DNA of 64,000 nucleotides from positions 62,001-126,000 of the forward strand of contig DASYKY010000133.1 of NCBI GenBank assembly GCA_035995025.1, written 5' to 3'. The notes below the pieces were generated by a model. It had not been told where the DNA came from. It ran no database searches and saw only the letters and a program-made list of their open reading frames with translations. Source of the stretch: Actinophytocola sp035995025 (lineage in GTDB: Bacteria > Actinomycetota > Actinomycetes > Mycobacteriales > Pseudonocardiaceae). The position numbers and the translations under genes are program-made. Each line of letters opens with the position of its first letter. The stretch's first letter is position 1. Below, piece after piece: positions 26,260-34,215 of this stretch.

Positions 26260-26958
26260 TCACTGGAACGGGTGGCGGGTCAGGCTTCGGTGCACCATCT
26301 CGGTGAGGGTCACGATGTCGAACACCGGCAGGCCGAGCCGCGCCTGGATCGCGTGGGCGAACGGCACCAGATCGGTGCACTCGACGACGAGCGCGCCCAG
26401 GTCCGCGTGCTCCGCGGCCAGGCGGTCGACGACGCCCAGCACCTCGCGCTCGAGGCGGCCGGCGTCGAGGTCTGGGCGGCGAGCCTCCAGCATCACCTCG
26501 CGGAACTCGGGCTGCTCCTCCATCCCGGCCACGCAGATGGGCACGTCCGACGCGCCGACGCCCGCCAGGTGCCGCGGCGTCAGGGCCCGCTCGTTCGCGG
26601 TGAGCACGCCGACCCGCCGGCCCCGCCGCATCATGCGGCCCACCATCGGCAGCTGGATGAGGCTGGACGCGTACACCGGCACGTCGACCGCGTCCGCCAG
26701 GTCCTGCTGGAAGATCGCCAGGAAGCCGCACGCGCTCGTGACCGCGGCGACCCCGTCGGCCTCGAGCTTCTGTGCGGCCCGGACGAACGGGTCGAGCAGG
26801 GTCGGATCCGCCAGCGTCACGACCCGCTCCGCCGTCGCGCCCGTCACGACGTGGTAGCGCACCGGGAAGTCGAACGTCCGCCTGTTGCGGATGTGGCCGG
26901 GGATCTTGGTGAAGTCGGTGTCCATGCAGATGACGCCGATCTCGGCCTCAGGTTCCAT
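26260..26958 (-). CDS. Asp/Glu/hydantoin racemase-superfamily protein
   Basis: A 232-residue protein. It has the two catalytic-cysteine motifs of cofactor-independent Asp/Glu racemases and related maleate isomerase-type enzymes: VTSACGFLA near residue 79 and VVECTDLVPF near residue 189. GVLTANERALTPRHL and FDIVTLTEM are also typical. The likely reaction is racemisation at an amino-acid alpha carbon, or a related isomerisation or decarboxylation. The ATG 26958 start overlaps the FAD oxidase by 11 bp; the longer open frame upstream is an antisense-like shadow. Paired with the DadA-like oxidase, it suggests D-amino-acid or imino-acid handling in the cluster. The exact substrate cannot be read from sequence. 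Confidence 0.8.
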   Translation of the reverse strand: MEPEAEIGVICMDTDFTKIPGHIRNRRTFDFPVRYHVVTGATAERVVTLADPTLLDPFVRAAQKLEADGVAAVTSACGFLAIFQQDLADAVDVPVYASSLIQLPMVGRMMRRGRRVGVLTANERALTPRHLAGVGASDVPICVAGMEEQPEFREVMLEARRPDLDAGRLEREVLGVVDRLAAEHADLGALVVECTDLVPFAHAIQARLGLPVFDIVTLTEMVHRSLTRHPFQ

Positions 26959-28195
26959 GGCTGTCCTCTGTGGAGTACCGGCCGACCCGGAACGGCGCCG
27001 GGTCGACGTCGGGCGGTTCGCCGGCCACCAGCTGGGCGAGCAGCCGGCCTCCGGCGGGCGCCAGCCCCATCCCGATGTGGCCGTGCCCGCAGGCGACGTG
27101 GAGGTTGTCGTACCGCCCGGCCCGCCCGATGAACGGCAGGCTGTCCGGGCTGCACGGGCGCAGCCCGCTCCACACCGCACCGGGTGTGGCACCGCGCAGC
27201 GCCGGGAGGTACCGGCCGGCCGCACGCAGCATGGCGGCCACCCGGTCCGGCGACGTGGTGCGGTCGAGGCCCACGAGCCCGCGGCCCCCGCCGATGCGCA
27301 GGCCGTCGCCCACGGGCGCGAGCGCCACCTGCTCCTCCCCCAGCGTGACCGGCCGCCGCGGGCTCACGCCGGCGACGGTCGCCGCGTGTCCCCGGATCGG
27401 CTGGAGCAGCAGGCCGAGGTCGAGCCCCCGCGCCACCGCGGCCGACCACGCGCCCGCGGCCAGCACCACCTGCCCTGGCCGGAGATCGCCGCGGTTCGTG
27501 CGGACCCGGCGGACCGCGTGGCCGGCGACCTCGAAGCCGGTGACCTCCGTGTGCGGGCGGACGTCGACCCCGGCGTCGGCGAGCGATGCGGCGAGCTCCG
27601 TCAGGAACGCGGGCACCCGTAGGTACGCGCCCTCCTCGTTGTAGACCGCGCCGCAGATGTCGAGCTCGACGTCCGGCTCCAGCTCGGCCACCGACCCCGG
27701 GTCCAGGATCCGCAGCGGCACGCCGCGCTCGGCCGTCACCTGCGCGGTGCGGCAGGCCCGTTCGAACGCGTCCTGGTCGCGGTAGGCGACGATCATCCCG
27801 GGCGCCGCGAACGTGTCGGCGAGACCGCCCGACGCGCACAGTTTCCGCAGGATCTCGTAGCTCTGCCGCTTCAGCTCCAGCAGCACCGGGAACGCGGCCC
27901 GGCTCGTCGCCGCGCGCCGGAAGTGCCACAGCCAGCGCACCAGCCCGGCATCCCACCGCGGCCGCACGTACAGCGGGCCGTCGGGACGAAGCAGCGTCGA
28001 GAACATGCCGGGCGCGGCGAGCGGCGCGGCGCCGTGCGTGCCAACGAACCCCGTGTTGCCGGCCGAGCACGACTGCGGGCCGCCGACCGGGCCGCGCTCC
28101 ACCACGGTCACGCTGCCGCCGGCCTGTCGCAGGAAGTACGCGCAGAACAGGCCGGCGACACCGCCACCGATCACCAGGACGTCGGGGTCATCCAT
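26948..28195 (-). CDS. DadA/DAAO-type FAD-dependent amino acid oxidoreductase
   Basis: A 415-residue flavoprotein. The N-terminal FAD dinucleotide motif is VLVIGGGVAGLFCAYFLRQA at residues about 6-25. It also has a CSAGNTGFVG block, a substrate-domain region and the C-terminal FAD segment with SGLRPCSPDSLPFIGR and ACGHGHIGMGLAPAGG. This arrangement fits D-amino acid dehydrogenases, glycine or sarcosine oxidases and related amine oxidases (DAO family). It would oxidise a C-N bond of an amino acid or N-methyl amine. Start ATG 28195 overlaps the encapsulin-like gene by 8 bp, so the two are co-translated. This makes it a prime candidate for an enzyme housed in or attached to the shell. Confidence 0.88.
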   Translation of the reverse strand: MDDPDVLVIGGGVAGLFCAYFLRQAGGSVTVVERGPVGGPQSCSAGNTGFVGTHGAAPLAAPGMFSTLLRPDGPLYVRPRWDAGLVRWLWHFRRAATSRAAFPVLLELKRQSYEILRKLCASGGLADTFAAPGMIVAYRDQDAFERACRTAQVTAERGVPLRILDPGSVAELEPDVELDICGAVYNEEGAYLRVPAFLTELAASLADAGVDVRPHTEVTGFEVAGHAVRRVRTNRGDLRPGQVVLAAGAWSAAVARGLDLGLLLQPIRGHAATVAGVSPRRPVTLGEEQVALAPVGDGLRIGGGRGLVGLDRTTSPDRVAAMLRAAGRYLPALRGATPGAVWSGLRPCSPDSLPFIGRAGRYDNLHVACGHGHIGMGLAPAGGRLLAQLVAGEPPDVDPAPFRVGRYSTEDSHGT

Positions 28196-29057
28196 GCAGG
28201 CTCACGACGAAGAAGTTGGCCGGCAGGTTGACGACGACCCGCTCGTGGATCTGCGCCATCAGCGCGACTCCCGGCTCGGCGAAGGTGCCGGGCGGAGGCT
28301 GGCCGAAACGCATCACGGAGCGGCCCGCGTCGAACAGTTGGGCGCCGTGCCCGAAGTCGCCGATGATGGCCGTGCCCGGGTCGACCAGGCGGGTCCGCAC
28401 GATCAGGACGCCGTTCTGGTCGAGGTCGGCCATCAGGCTGCCCTTCGACATGAACGCGTAGTAGTCGGCCGGGTTGATGATCATCCCGTCCGCGGTGGCT
28501 CCCATCTGCTCGACCTCGTCGCACGCACGCAGCAGCGTCGAGGAGAACGGGCCCGGTGACGTCAGCCGCGCGATGCCGGGTGCGCTCAGCAGCCCGCCAT
28601 CGCCACGGATGATCGTGGCGTTCTCGGCCGTGCCGAGCCGGGCGACCAGCCGGGAGTCCACGAAGGACTGAAAGGCGTCGGTGTCCGTCCAGAGGTCCGG
28701 CGGCACCTGCACCCACGCCGTGGTCGCCAGCAGCTCCGGGACCGGCGAGGAGTGGAACCGGCTCGCCGCCTCGCGCAGCATCGCGGCGCCGTCGACCTGC
28801 GGGTCGTCCGGGTGCGGCGCCGACTCGTGCCAGTAGTAGCGCCGGTCCTGCCGCGACAGGTCGACGACCCGGAGCAGGTTGCGCGCCGGGTAGCGGGGCT
28901 TGCGGCGGAAGCTCTTCAACGAGCCGGTGATCGTCTCGTCGAGCTCGACGGACGCCTCGAGCCCGTCGGCGGCGACCGCCTCCGCGAGGATCCGCCCCGG
29001 GCTCTTCCGCTCGCCGCCGACCTCGGCCGGCCTCGTCGCGGTGGTCCGCGTGGTCAC
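28188..29057 (-). CDS. HK97-fold encapsulin-like shell protein (Family 3 type)
   Basis: A 289-residue protein starting at GTG 29057 (GTGA overlap with the preceding methyltransferase stop). The C-terminal half has the layout of HK97 major capsid/encapsulin proteins: an MIINPADYYAFM block (about 192-203), VLIVRTRLVDPGTAIIGDF (about 217-235), an LFDAGRSVMRFGQ strand, then VALMAQIHERVVVNLPANFF (about 264-283). The N-terminal 60 residues are Arg/Lys-rich and flexible-looking, and a GSLKSFRRKP segment may correspond to an E-loop or N-arm. No portal, protease, terminase or tail gene is nearby, so it is not a prophage. Instead it sits in a biosynthetic operon, the known setting of Family 3 'natural product' encapsulins. 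Self-assembly and cargo are inferred. Confidence 0.77.
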   Translation of the reverse strand: MTTRTTATRPAEVGGERKSPGRILAEAVAADGLEASVELDETITGSLKSFRRKPRYPARNLLRVVDLSRQDRRYYWHESAPHPDDPQVDGAAMLREAASRFHSSPVPELLATTAWVQVPPDLWTDTDAFQSFVDSRLVARLGTAENATIIRGDGGLLSAPGIARLTSPGPFSSTLLRACDEVEQMGATADGMIINPADYYAFMSKGSLMADLDQNGVLIVRTRLVDPGTAIIGDFGHGAQLFDAGRSVMRFGQPPPGTFAEPGVALMAQIHERVVVNLPANFFVVSLHG

Positions 29058-29878
29058 CGGCCCGCCTTGCGGGCGACGAAGATGCCCCACCCGAACTCGC
29101 CGTCGGCGATCGCGATCTGGATGTTGTCGCAGGACTCGGCGAAGGCCAGCATCCAGTCGCGGATGGCCTGGTCGGTGGTCGTCTCCGCCCGCTCGCGCGC
29201 GGTCTTGCCGAGCACGCGGTAGGTCTGGCCGAGGTGACCGGTCACGTTGCGGGCGAGCTGGATGTCGAAGCCCACCGACTCGAGCGCGAGCTGGTAGCCG
29301 GTGAACGAGAACCCGGAGTTCCAGCGCACCCGGTCGAACACGTGCTTGCGGGCCCGCTCGCTCACCTCCGCCCTGGGCTGCAGGAAGTCGGAGAACGCGA
29401 AGATCCCGCCGGGGCGCAGCACACGGTGGATCTCGCTGTGGCTGCGCGGCTTGTCGGGCACCAGGCAGAGCGCGTCCTGGCTCACGACGTGGCTGAAATG
29501 ATCGTCCTCGTAGGGCATCTGGGTCGCCGACCCGTGGTCGAACCGGGTGTCGAGCCCGGTGCCGGCGACCTTCTCCCGGGCGACCTTGATCCGCTCCTCG
29601 CTCAGGTCCAGGCCGACCCCTCGGCAGCCCACCTGCCCGGCGATCGCGGCGAGGAAGTTGCCGCACCCGCAACCCACGTCCAGCACGTAGGAGGACGCGT
29701 CGAGCCTGGCGTCCCCGGCCACGATCTCGGTCGTGCGGTCCGACGCGGCGTGGTAGTCCTCGTCGTGCTCGTCCCGGAAGTACCCGGTGTGCAGCACACC
29801 GTTGCTGTCCCAGAACGCCAGGTACGCGTCGAGCGTGTCGTCGAAGAACTGCTCGACATCAGTCTCGGTGAACGTCAC
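29054..29878 (-). CDS. SAM-dependent methyltransferase, glycine/sarcosine N-methyltransferase-like
   Basis: A 274-residue class I methyltransferase. SAM motif I is VLDVGCGCGNFLAAIAG at about residue 65, followed by GVGLDLSEERIKVAREK and the post-I segment MPYEDDHFSHVVSQDALCLV, then HRVLRPGGIFAFSDFLQP. These match the UbiE/sarcosine-dimethylglycine N-methyltransferase group, suggesting a small-molecule amine or carbon acceptor. Its stop overlaps the encapsulin-like gene's GTG start. It follows the SDR by 21 bp. N-methylation of an amino acid later oxidised by the FAD enzyme would be consistent, but is speculative. Confidence 0.87.
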   Translation of the reverse strand: MTFTETDVEQFFDDTLDAYLAFWDSNGVLHTGYFRDEHDEDYHAASDRTTEIVAGDARLDASSYVLDVGCGCGNFLAAIAGQVGCRGVGLDLSEERIKVAREKVAGTGLDTRFDHGSATQMPYEDDHFSHVVSQDALCLVPDKPRSHSEIHRVLRPGGIFAFSDFLQPRAEVSERARKHVFDRVRWNSGFSFTGYQLALESVGFDIQLARNVTGHLGQTYRVLGKTARERAETTTDQAIRDWMLAFAESCDNIQIAIADGEFGWGIFVARKAGR

Positions 29879-29899
29879 GTGCCGGTCCTTCCTGCGTGG

Positions 29900-30727
29900 T
29901 CATCTGAACGTGTCCTCGCGCCCCGCCGTGAGGTAGGAGTGCTCCCGCCCCGACACGTGTGCACCGCCGTCGACCAGGTGCACCCCGCCCGTGACGTAGG
30001 AGGCCCGCTCGCTCGCGAGGAACGTGGCGACGGCGGCGAACTCGGCCTCGGTGCCGAGCCTGCCGATCGCGGTGTGCGCGCCCATCAGCCGTAGCTGCGC
30101 CTCGACGTCGCCGTCCCCGGCCAGCCGCTCGGCCGCACGCCGCACCATCGGCGTGCGGCTCGCGCCGGGCGCCAGGACGTTGACGGTGATCCCCTCGCGG
30201 CCGACGTCCGCGGCGAGGGACTCGGCGAACCGGACGACCGCGACCCGGGCGATGCCGGACAGCGACAGCATCGGCTGGGGCGAGCGCACCGACTCCGACG
30301 CGACGAACAGCAGCCGGCCCCACCCGGCGGCCCGCAGGTGGGGCAGCGCGGCGAACGCGAGGCCGATCACCGGCAGCAGCGCGGAGTCCACCGCCGCCCG
30401 GTAGTCCGCGGGCCCGAACCCCGTCGCGACGCCGACCGGCGGGCTGCCGCCGCTGACGAGGACGACGTGCAGCGCCCCGAGGTCCTCGGCGACCTCGTCC
30501 ACCCAGCGGCGCGCCGCCGGCTCGTCGGTCATGTCGATGCTCGTGGTGTGGACCCGGCCGCGCGCGACGTCCTTCAGCCTGCGCTCGGCCGCGGCGAGCC
30601 GCTCGGGATCGCGCGCGCCGATCGCGACGTGGGCGCCCTCGGCGGCGAGCTCCAGAGCCGTCGCGAGGCCGAAACCGCTCGACCCGCCCGCCACGAGGGC
30701 GACCTTGTTCTCCAGTCCCAGGTCCAT
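29900..30727 (-). CDS. SDR-family oxidoreductase with altered catalytic Tyr/Lys
   Basis: A 275-residue classical-size SDR. The cofactor motif is GGSSGFG (residues 14-20), with IGARDPERL after strand beta2 (Arg suggests NADP). The structural TVNVLAPG is near 181 and the C-terminal VTGGVHLVDGG is near 250. The catalytic Ser region is present (VASES, about 143-147), but the YxxxK pair is replaced by Ser157-xxx-Arg161 in LSLSGIARVAVV. A known minor SDR subgroup has a similar Ser/Arg pattern. It may use a different acid or act non-catalytically. Start ATG 30727 has GGTGAGG upstream. It lies 4 bp from the sulfotransferase and 21 bp from the methyltransferase in the encapsulin operon. Confidence 0.85.
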   Translation of the reverse strand: MDLGLENKVALVAGGSSGFGLATALELAAEGAHVAIGARDPERLAAAERRLKDVARGRVHTTSIDMTDEPAARRWVDEVAEDLGALHVVLVSGGSPPVGVATGFGPADYRAAVDSALLPVIGLAFAALPHLRAAGWGRLLFVASESVRSPQPMLSLSGIARVAVVRFAESLAADVGREGITVNVLAPGASRTPMVRRAAERLAGDGDVEAQLRLMGAHTAIGRLGTEAEFAAVATFLASERASYVTGGVHLVDGGAHVSGREHSYLTAGREDTFR

Positions 30728-30731
30728 GACC

Positions 30732-31712
30732 TCACCGCTCGTCGGTCGGCGAGATCGCGGCGTGGTCGCCCGCCGGCTCGGGTACGGCGAACGTGTCCCG
30801 GTAGTCGTAGCCGTAGCGCCGGAACTGCGGCCAGGACAGCGTCGTGGCGGCGAGCCGGGCGCGGATGGACAGCGCGGTCCGCCAGGTGTCGTCGCGGTCG
30901 CGGATGACGGTCGGGCCGGTGTGGAAGCGGTCCGGGTTGCCCGTGACGGTGTGGTTGGTGTGCAGGTCGATCGTGCGGCCGCCGGCCATCGGGTTGGCCG
31001 CGGGGTCGGCGCGGCACAGGTCGAGCAGCTCGCCGATGTTGCCGGCCGGGTCGGCGATGAAGTCCTCGTACCGCAGGAACATCGACCGCCCCGGCCAACG
31101 CCGCAGGATCGCCTCCGCCGCGGTGTTGAAACCGTGCCAGTAGGCCGTGGACCGGCTCGCCGACATCGGGAACGCGTAGTCCTTCCATCCGCTCCACGAC
31201 TGGGCTACCGCGCGCGGATCGCGGACGAGGTGGACGAAGTACGCGTCCACGCCGTCCAGGTGCGGCAGCAGCGCGGACTCGCCGGGGATCTTCGTCGTGT
31301 CGACCAGGACGCGCGCGCCCGTGAGCTCGGCCGCGGTGTGGTAGGTGGTGGTCATCAGCTCCGCGTGCGCGCGCACGTCGGCCTCGAACACACCGTCGCG
31401 CAGAATCCGCCAGGTGTGCCGGGTCCGCACCGCGGCGAGCTGGCGGCGGACGACCGTCTCGGCGTGCGCCTCGGGCGAGACGCCGGGAGGCCGGCCCGCG
31501 TCGAGCACCCGCTTCCAGATGTCGCACCCGGTCAGCGGCTTCCCGCAGCCGCAGGAGTTGTTGGCGCCCTTGCCGACCGAGTTCTTCCACAGGAAGTGGA
31601 TCTCGCCGACGTGGCAGAACCCGGGGATCTCGTTGAGGACGTTGCCGATGATCGTGCTGCCGTTGCGGCACCAGCCGGTGATGCAGAGGATCGTGATCCG
31701 GTCCGTGGTCAT
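30732..31712 (-). CDS. PAPS-dependent sulfotransferase
   Basis: A 326-residue sulfotransferase-fold protein. The 5'-phosphosulfate loop is ITGWCRNGSTIIGNVL at residues about 11-26, with the PAPS 3'-phosphate motif VHLVRDPRAVAQSW at about 160-173. A Cys-rich insertion (NNSCGCGKPLTGCDIW) lies near residues 51-66. It would transfer sulfate from PAPS to a hydroxyl or amine of a small molecule. ATG 31712 overlaps the aminotransferase stop (ATGA). It is the second gene of the eight-gene operon. No PAPS synthesis gene is in the window. The acceptor is unknown, but sulfation is a likely property of the cluster's product or of an activated intermediate. Confidence 0.88.
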   Translation of the reverse strand: MTTDRITILCITGWCRNGSTIIGNVLNEIPGFCHVGEIHFLWKNSVGKGANNSCGCGKPLTGCDIWKRVLDAGRPPGVSPEAHAETVVRRQLAAVRTRHTWRILRDGVFEADVRAHAELMTTTYHTAAELTGARVLVDTTKIPGESALLPHLDGVDAYFVHLVRDPRAVAQSWSGWKDYAFPMSASRSTAYWHGFNTAAEAILRRWPGRSMFLRYEDFIADPAGNIGELLDLCRADPAANPMAGGRTIDLHTNHTVTGNPDRFHTGPTVIRDRDDTWRTALSIRARLAATTLSWPQFRRYGYDYRDTFAVPEPAGDHAAISPTDER

Positions 31713-32986
31713 GGCTGCCGCAGCAGTTCGTTCTCGTCGCGGCGCGCGCCGGCTGCCACCACCTTGCGGACGGCCGTCACGAGGTGGTCGCAGTCCTCGA
31801 GAGTCAGGCACGACGAGAGCGGCACGTCGACCGCCTGGCGCAGGTGTGCCGTGGTGTTCGGCAACAGCGCCTGCCTGGTGGCGACGTCCACGGGACCGAA
31901 CAGGAAGCGCCAGTTCCAGAACACCCGGACGTTGACGTCCTCGCCGGAACCGAGGTTGCGGGCGTCGATGCCCTCGGCACGCAGCGCGCGGGCGAACCAC
32001 TCGGCGTCCGCGACACGGAAGATGAACGCCTCGCCGAGGTAGGCGCCGGGCGCCACCGGCTGTCTGATCGTGATCGCCGCGTCCGCGAGCGCGGCGGCGA
32101 CGTAGGCGTAGTTGCGGCGGAACTGCTCCAGGCGGATCGGCAGCCGGGCCAGCTCCGCCCTGAGTAACGCCGCCCGGATCTCGTCCATCCGGAAGCTGAA
32201 CAGCGGCAGGTCGAGATCGGTCCGCAGCGGCGGCTCGCCGTCCGGGAAGTGCCGCCGGACCCGTCCCTCGTACGCACCCGACAGCACGGTCGCCCGCGCG
32301 AACAGGCACGCGTCGTCGGTGACCAGGAACCCGCCCTCGCCGCTGTTGAGCGACTTGTCGGACTGCGTGCTGAACGCGCCGGCGACGCCGAAGGTGCCGA
32401 GCTTGCGGCCGTTCAGCTCCGCACCGAGCGCCGGGACGGCGTCCTCGATCACCGGGACCCCGACCTCGTCGGCGAAGTCCAGCAGCCCGGTCATGTCGGC
32501 GGCGAACCCGCGCATGTGGACGACCATGATCGCCTTGATCTGGGCGGTCCACCGCCTTCGGAGGTCGGCCAGGTCCAGGTGCAGGTTCTCGTCCACCTCG
32601 ACCAGGAACGGCCGGCAGCCGGCCAGCACGATCGCGCTCGGGGTGGCCACGAACGTGAACCCGGGGCAGGCGACCAGTGAGCCGGGCGGAATTCCCGCCG
32701 CCATTATCGCGAGCGCGAGGGCGGTGGTACCGCTGGACGTGGCAAGGGCGTGCCGGACGCCGAAATAGTCGCGGAGGTCCGATTCGAACTGGCCACACTG
32801 GGTGTCGCACTCGGCACGGTGGTCATATCGGAAATAGTGATGGCTACGGATCGCATTCAACGCGGCCGCTTCGTCATCCGGATGGACGAACACGGCGCCC
32901 TTGTCGTACGTAGGCCAGGGCGCGGTCCGTACGGGAGAGCCGCCGTCAATGGCCAGCCGGACGGGCTCGGCGCCGTTGGTGCTCAC
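31709..32986 (-). CDS. DegT/DnrJ/EryC1/StrS-family PLP aminotransferase
   Basis: A 425-residue fold-type I PLP enzyme. Cofactor-binding segments are SSGTTAL (about 84-90) and a VIEDAVPALGAELNG block with the ring-contacting Asp. The internal-aldimine Lys is at about residue 211 within STQSDKSLNSGEGG. The family usually aminates keto-sugars, and some members act on cyclitols or other carbonyl compounds. Start GTG 32986 has a strong RBS, GAGGAGG, 7 bp upstream; the longer frame to 33211 is ignored. It is the first gene of the operon, so the promoter must lie in the 32987-33459 divergent region. It suggests an amino-sugar, aminocyclitol or amino-acid-like precursor. Confidence 0.9.
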   Translation of the reverse strand: MSTNGAEPVRLAIDGGSPVRTAPWPTYDKGAVFVHPDDEAAALNAIRSHHYFRYDHRAECDTQCGQFESDLRDYFGVRHALATSSGTTALALAIMAAGIPPGSLVACPGFTFVATPSAIVLAGCRPFLVEVDENLHLDLADLRRRWTAQIKAIMVVHMRGFAADMTGLLDFADEVGVPVIEDAVPALGAELNGRKLGTFGVAGAFSTQSDKSLNSGEGGFLVTDDACLFARATVLSGAYEGRVRRHFPDGEPPLRTDLDLPLFSFRMDEIRAALLRAELARLPIRLEQFRRNYAYVAAALADAAITIRQPVAPGAYLGEAFIFRVADAEWFARALRAEGIDARNLGSGEDVNVRVFWNWRFLFGPVDVATRQALLPNTTAHLRQAVDVPLSSCLTLEDCDHLVTAVRKVVAAGARRDENELLRQP

Positions 32987-33459
32987 CGTTGAGCCTCCTC
33001 GGTTCGCGAGGCGAAGCGGATGCTTCGTACGTATGTTGCACCTCATATTCATGGAACACATTCGACTGATAGCACTAACCAACGGCGACGTTCGCCTGCT
33101 TGCGATCATGCGCGAAGGTTCGAGAATTCTCGTCGCCGGGTTCGACAAGTCGAAGTGTGTGGCAAATACGCCTGGAGTGGATGGCCGGCAATGCCGGGCC
33201 CGCGGCACCACCGCGCGACGACGGTCCCGCGTCCGCGCGCCTGCTCGCTACCGTGCGTGTTGCGCCGAGTCCCGGACAGGCCGGTCGGTGGGCCGGGCCG
33301 CACCAGCCCACCGCGGTCGTGGAACGGCCTCGGGACGAGCGCCTACCACCAAGTAGCCCGCCGCACACCGACGTTCGGACTACAACGAATCGCGGCTCTA
33401 CGTGCCGGACGCAGATGTGCCGCCCGACACCATTGGCAAACTACATCCTGTCGTGAATC
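32987..33459. promoter_or_regulatory. Divergent regulatory region of the encapsulin cluster
   Basis: 473 bp between the start of the minus-strand operon and the plus-strand regulator gene, with no convincing gene. The first 200 bp next to the aminotransferase are clearly less GC-rich than the surroundings (for example TTCGTACGTATGTTGCAC). A perfect 12-bp palindrome, CGAGAATTCTCG, lies at 33121-33132 and is a candidate operator. Small ORFs on both strands here have Arg-rich, non-coding-like translations. Promoters for both arms are expected here. Confidence 0.6.
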
Positions 33460-34152
33460 ATGCACCTGAAAAGCCTTGATCCGGTTGCCCGCGTGGTGAT
33501 GTTGAGGGGGGCCGTGCCTCGAGACAGGGAACGATTCGAGCACTGGCTCGCTGACTGGAAGGACCACACCTGGTCACGGCGTGGTCCTCAGGAGTGGTCC
33601 CGAATCCAGATAACGGACGCGGACGTGCACGAGCGCACGCGCCAGGTGCTGTCCGCACCGTCCGCGAGCGGGCTGGACAGGTTGTCTGCCGTGGTCGAGG
33701 CCGTGGCCACGCAGCGGTACAACCAGAACCGCTGCCGGACGCGCATCGGCGGCGAGCTCCTGGTCCTTCAGGACGCCGGGGGCACGTGGCAGGAGATCGC
33801 GGACTGGACCACCATGGACGAACGGACCGTCCGCACGCTGGCGCGAGCCCCGAAGTTCACGGACGCGGCCGCCTCCGGGATCGACGAGGAGCTCGTCGCT
33901 CTCGTCGCGCAGGTTCCGGCCAACCCGTTCTTCCGGACGTGCGAACTGCTCACGGTGTCGCGGTTCTTCGAAGCCCTCGCCACCGAGCTGGAGGACGTCA
34001 CCGACTGGCTGTGCTTCGAACTGTCCACCGCGGGCGTCGAGCGTTCGTACATCGCCCGCCACGCGCACGTCAACCAGCTGACCCTCGCCCGCCGGATCAA
34101 CCGGGCGAGGCGCGGCAAGAGGCCGGGACGGGCCAGCGCGTCGGGCGGGTAG
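33460..34152 (+). CDS. Putative cluster regulator with two helix-turn-helix-like segments
   Basis: A 230-residue soluble, charged protein that I cannot assign to a family. Two segments look like HTH motifs: GTWQEIADWTTMDERTVRTL (about residues 108-127) and the C-terminal VERSYIARHAHVNQLTLARR (about 194-213), followed by a basic tail. This would fit a sigma-like or novel DNA-binding regulator. It is divergent from the encapsulin operon and sits just upstream of the acyl-CoA dehydrogenase arm. Start ATG 33460 has no clear RBS; ATG 33499 or GTG 33514 (preceded by GAGGGGG) are alternatives. The regulatory role is inferred from motifs and position. Confidence 0.6.
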   Translation: MHLKSLDPVARVVMLRGAVPRDRERFEHWLADWKDHTWSRRGPQEWSRIQITDADVHERTRQVLSAPSASGLDRLSAVVEAVATQRYNQNRCRTRIGGELLVLQDAGGTWQEIADWTTMDERTVRTLARAPKFTDAAASGIDEELVALVAQVPANPFFRTCELLTVSRFFEALATELEDVTDWLCFELSTAGVERSYIARHAHVNQLTLARRINRARRGKRPGRASASGG

Positions 34153-34172
34153 TCGGCGGCTTACGCACAAAT

Positions 34173-34184
34173 ATGATATATCAT
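34173..34184. promoter_or_regulatory. AT-rich palindrome ATGATATATCAT, candidate operator
   Basis: A perfect 12-bp palindrome in the 63-bp gap between the putative regulator and the acyl-CoA dehydrogenase gene (start 34216, preceded by GAGAGGGG). Such an AT island in roughly 70% GC DNA stands out. It may be the operator and the -10 region of a promoter for the acyl-CoA dehydrogenase/PhnD-like/diiron operon. Confidence 0.5.
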
Positions 34185-34215
34185 CTGGACCAGCCTGTCC
34201 GAGAGGGGCGGTTCG

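Noticed and set aside
28188..29057. Prophage origin for the HK97-like capsid gene
   Set aside because: No portal, terminase, protease, tail, integrase or att-like repeats are found within more than 20 kb on either side. All neighbours are metabolic enzymes with the same codon use and overlapping starts and stops.
31709..33211. Longer version of the DegT aminotransferase starting at 33211
   Set aside because: The extra 75 residues are encoded by the AT-richer divergent promoter region. The GTG at 32986 has a GAGGAGG RBS and starts right before the conserved fold.
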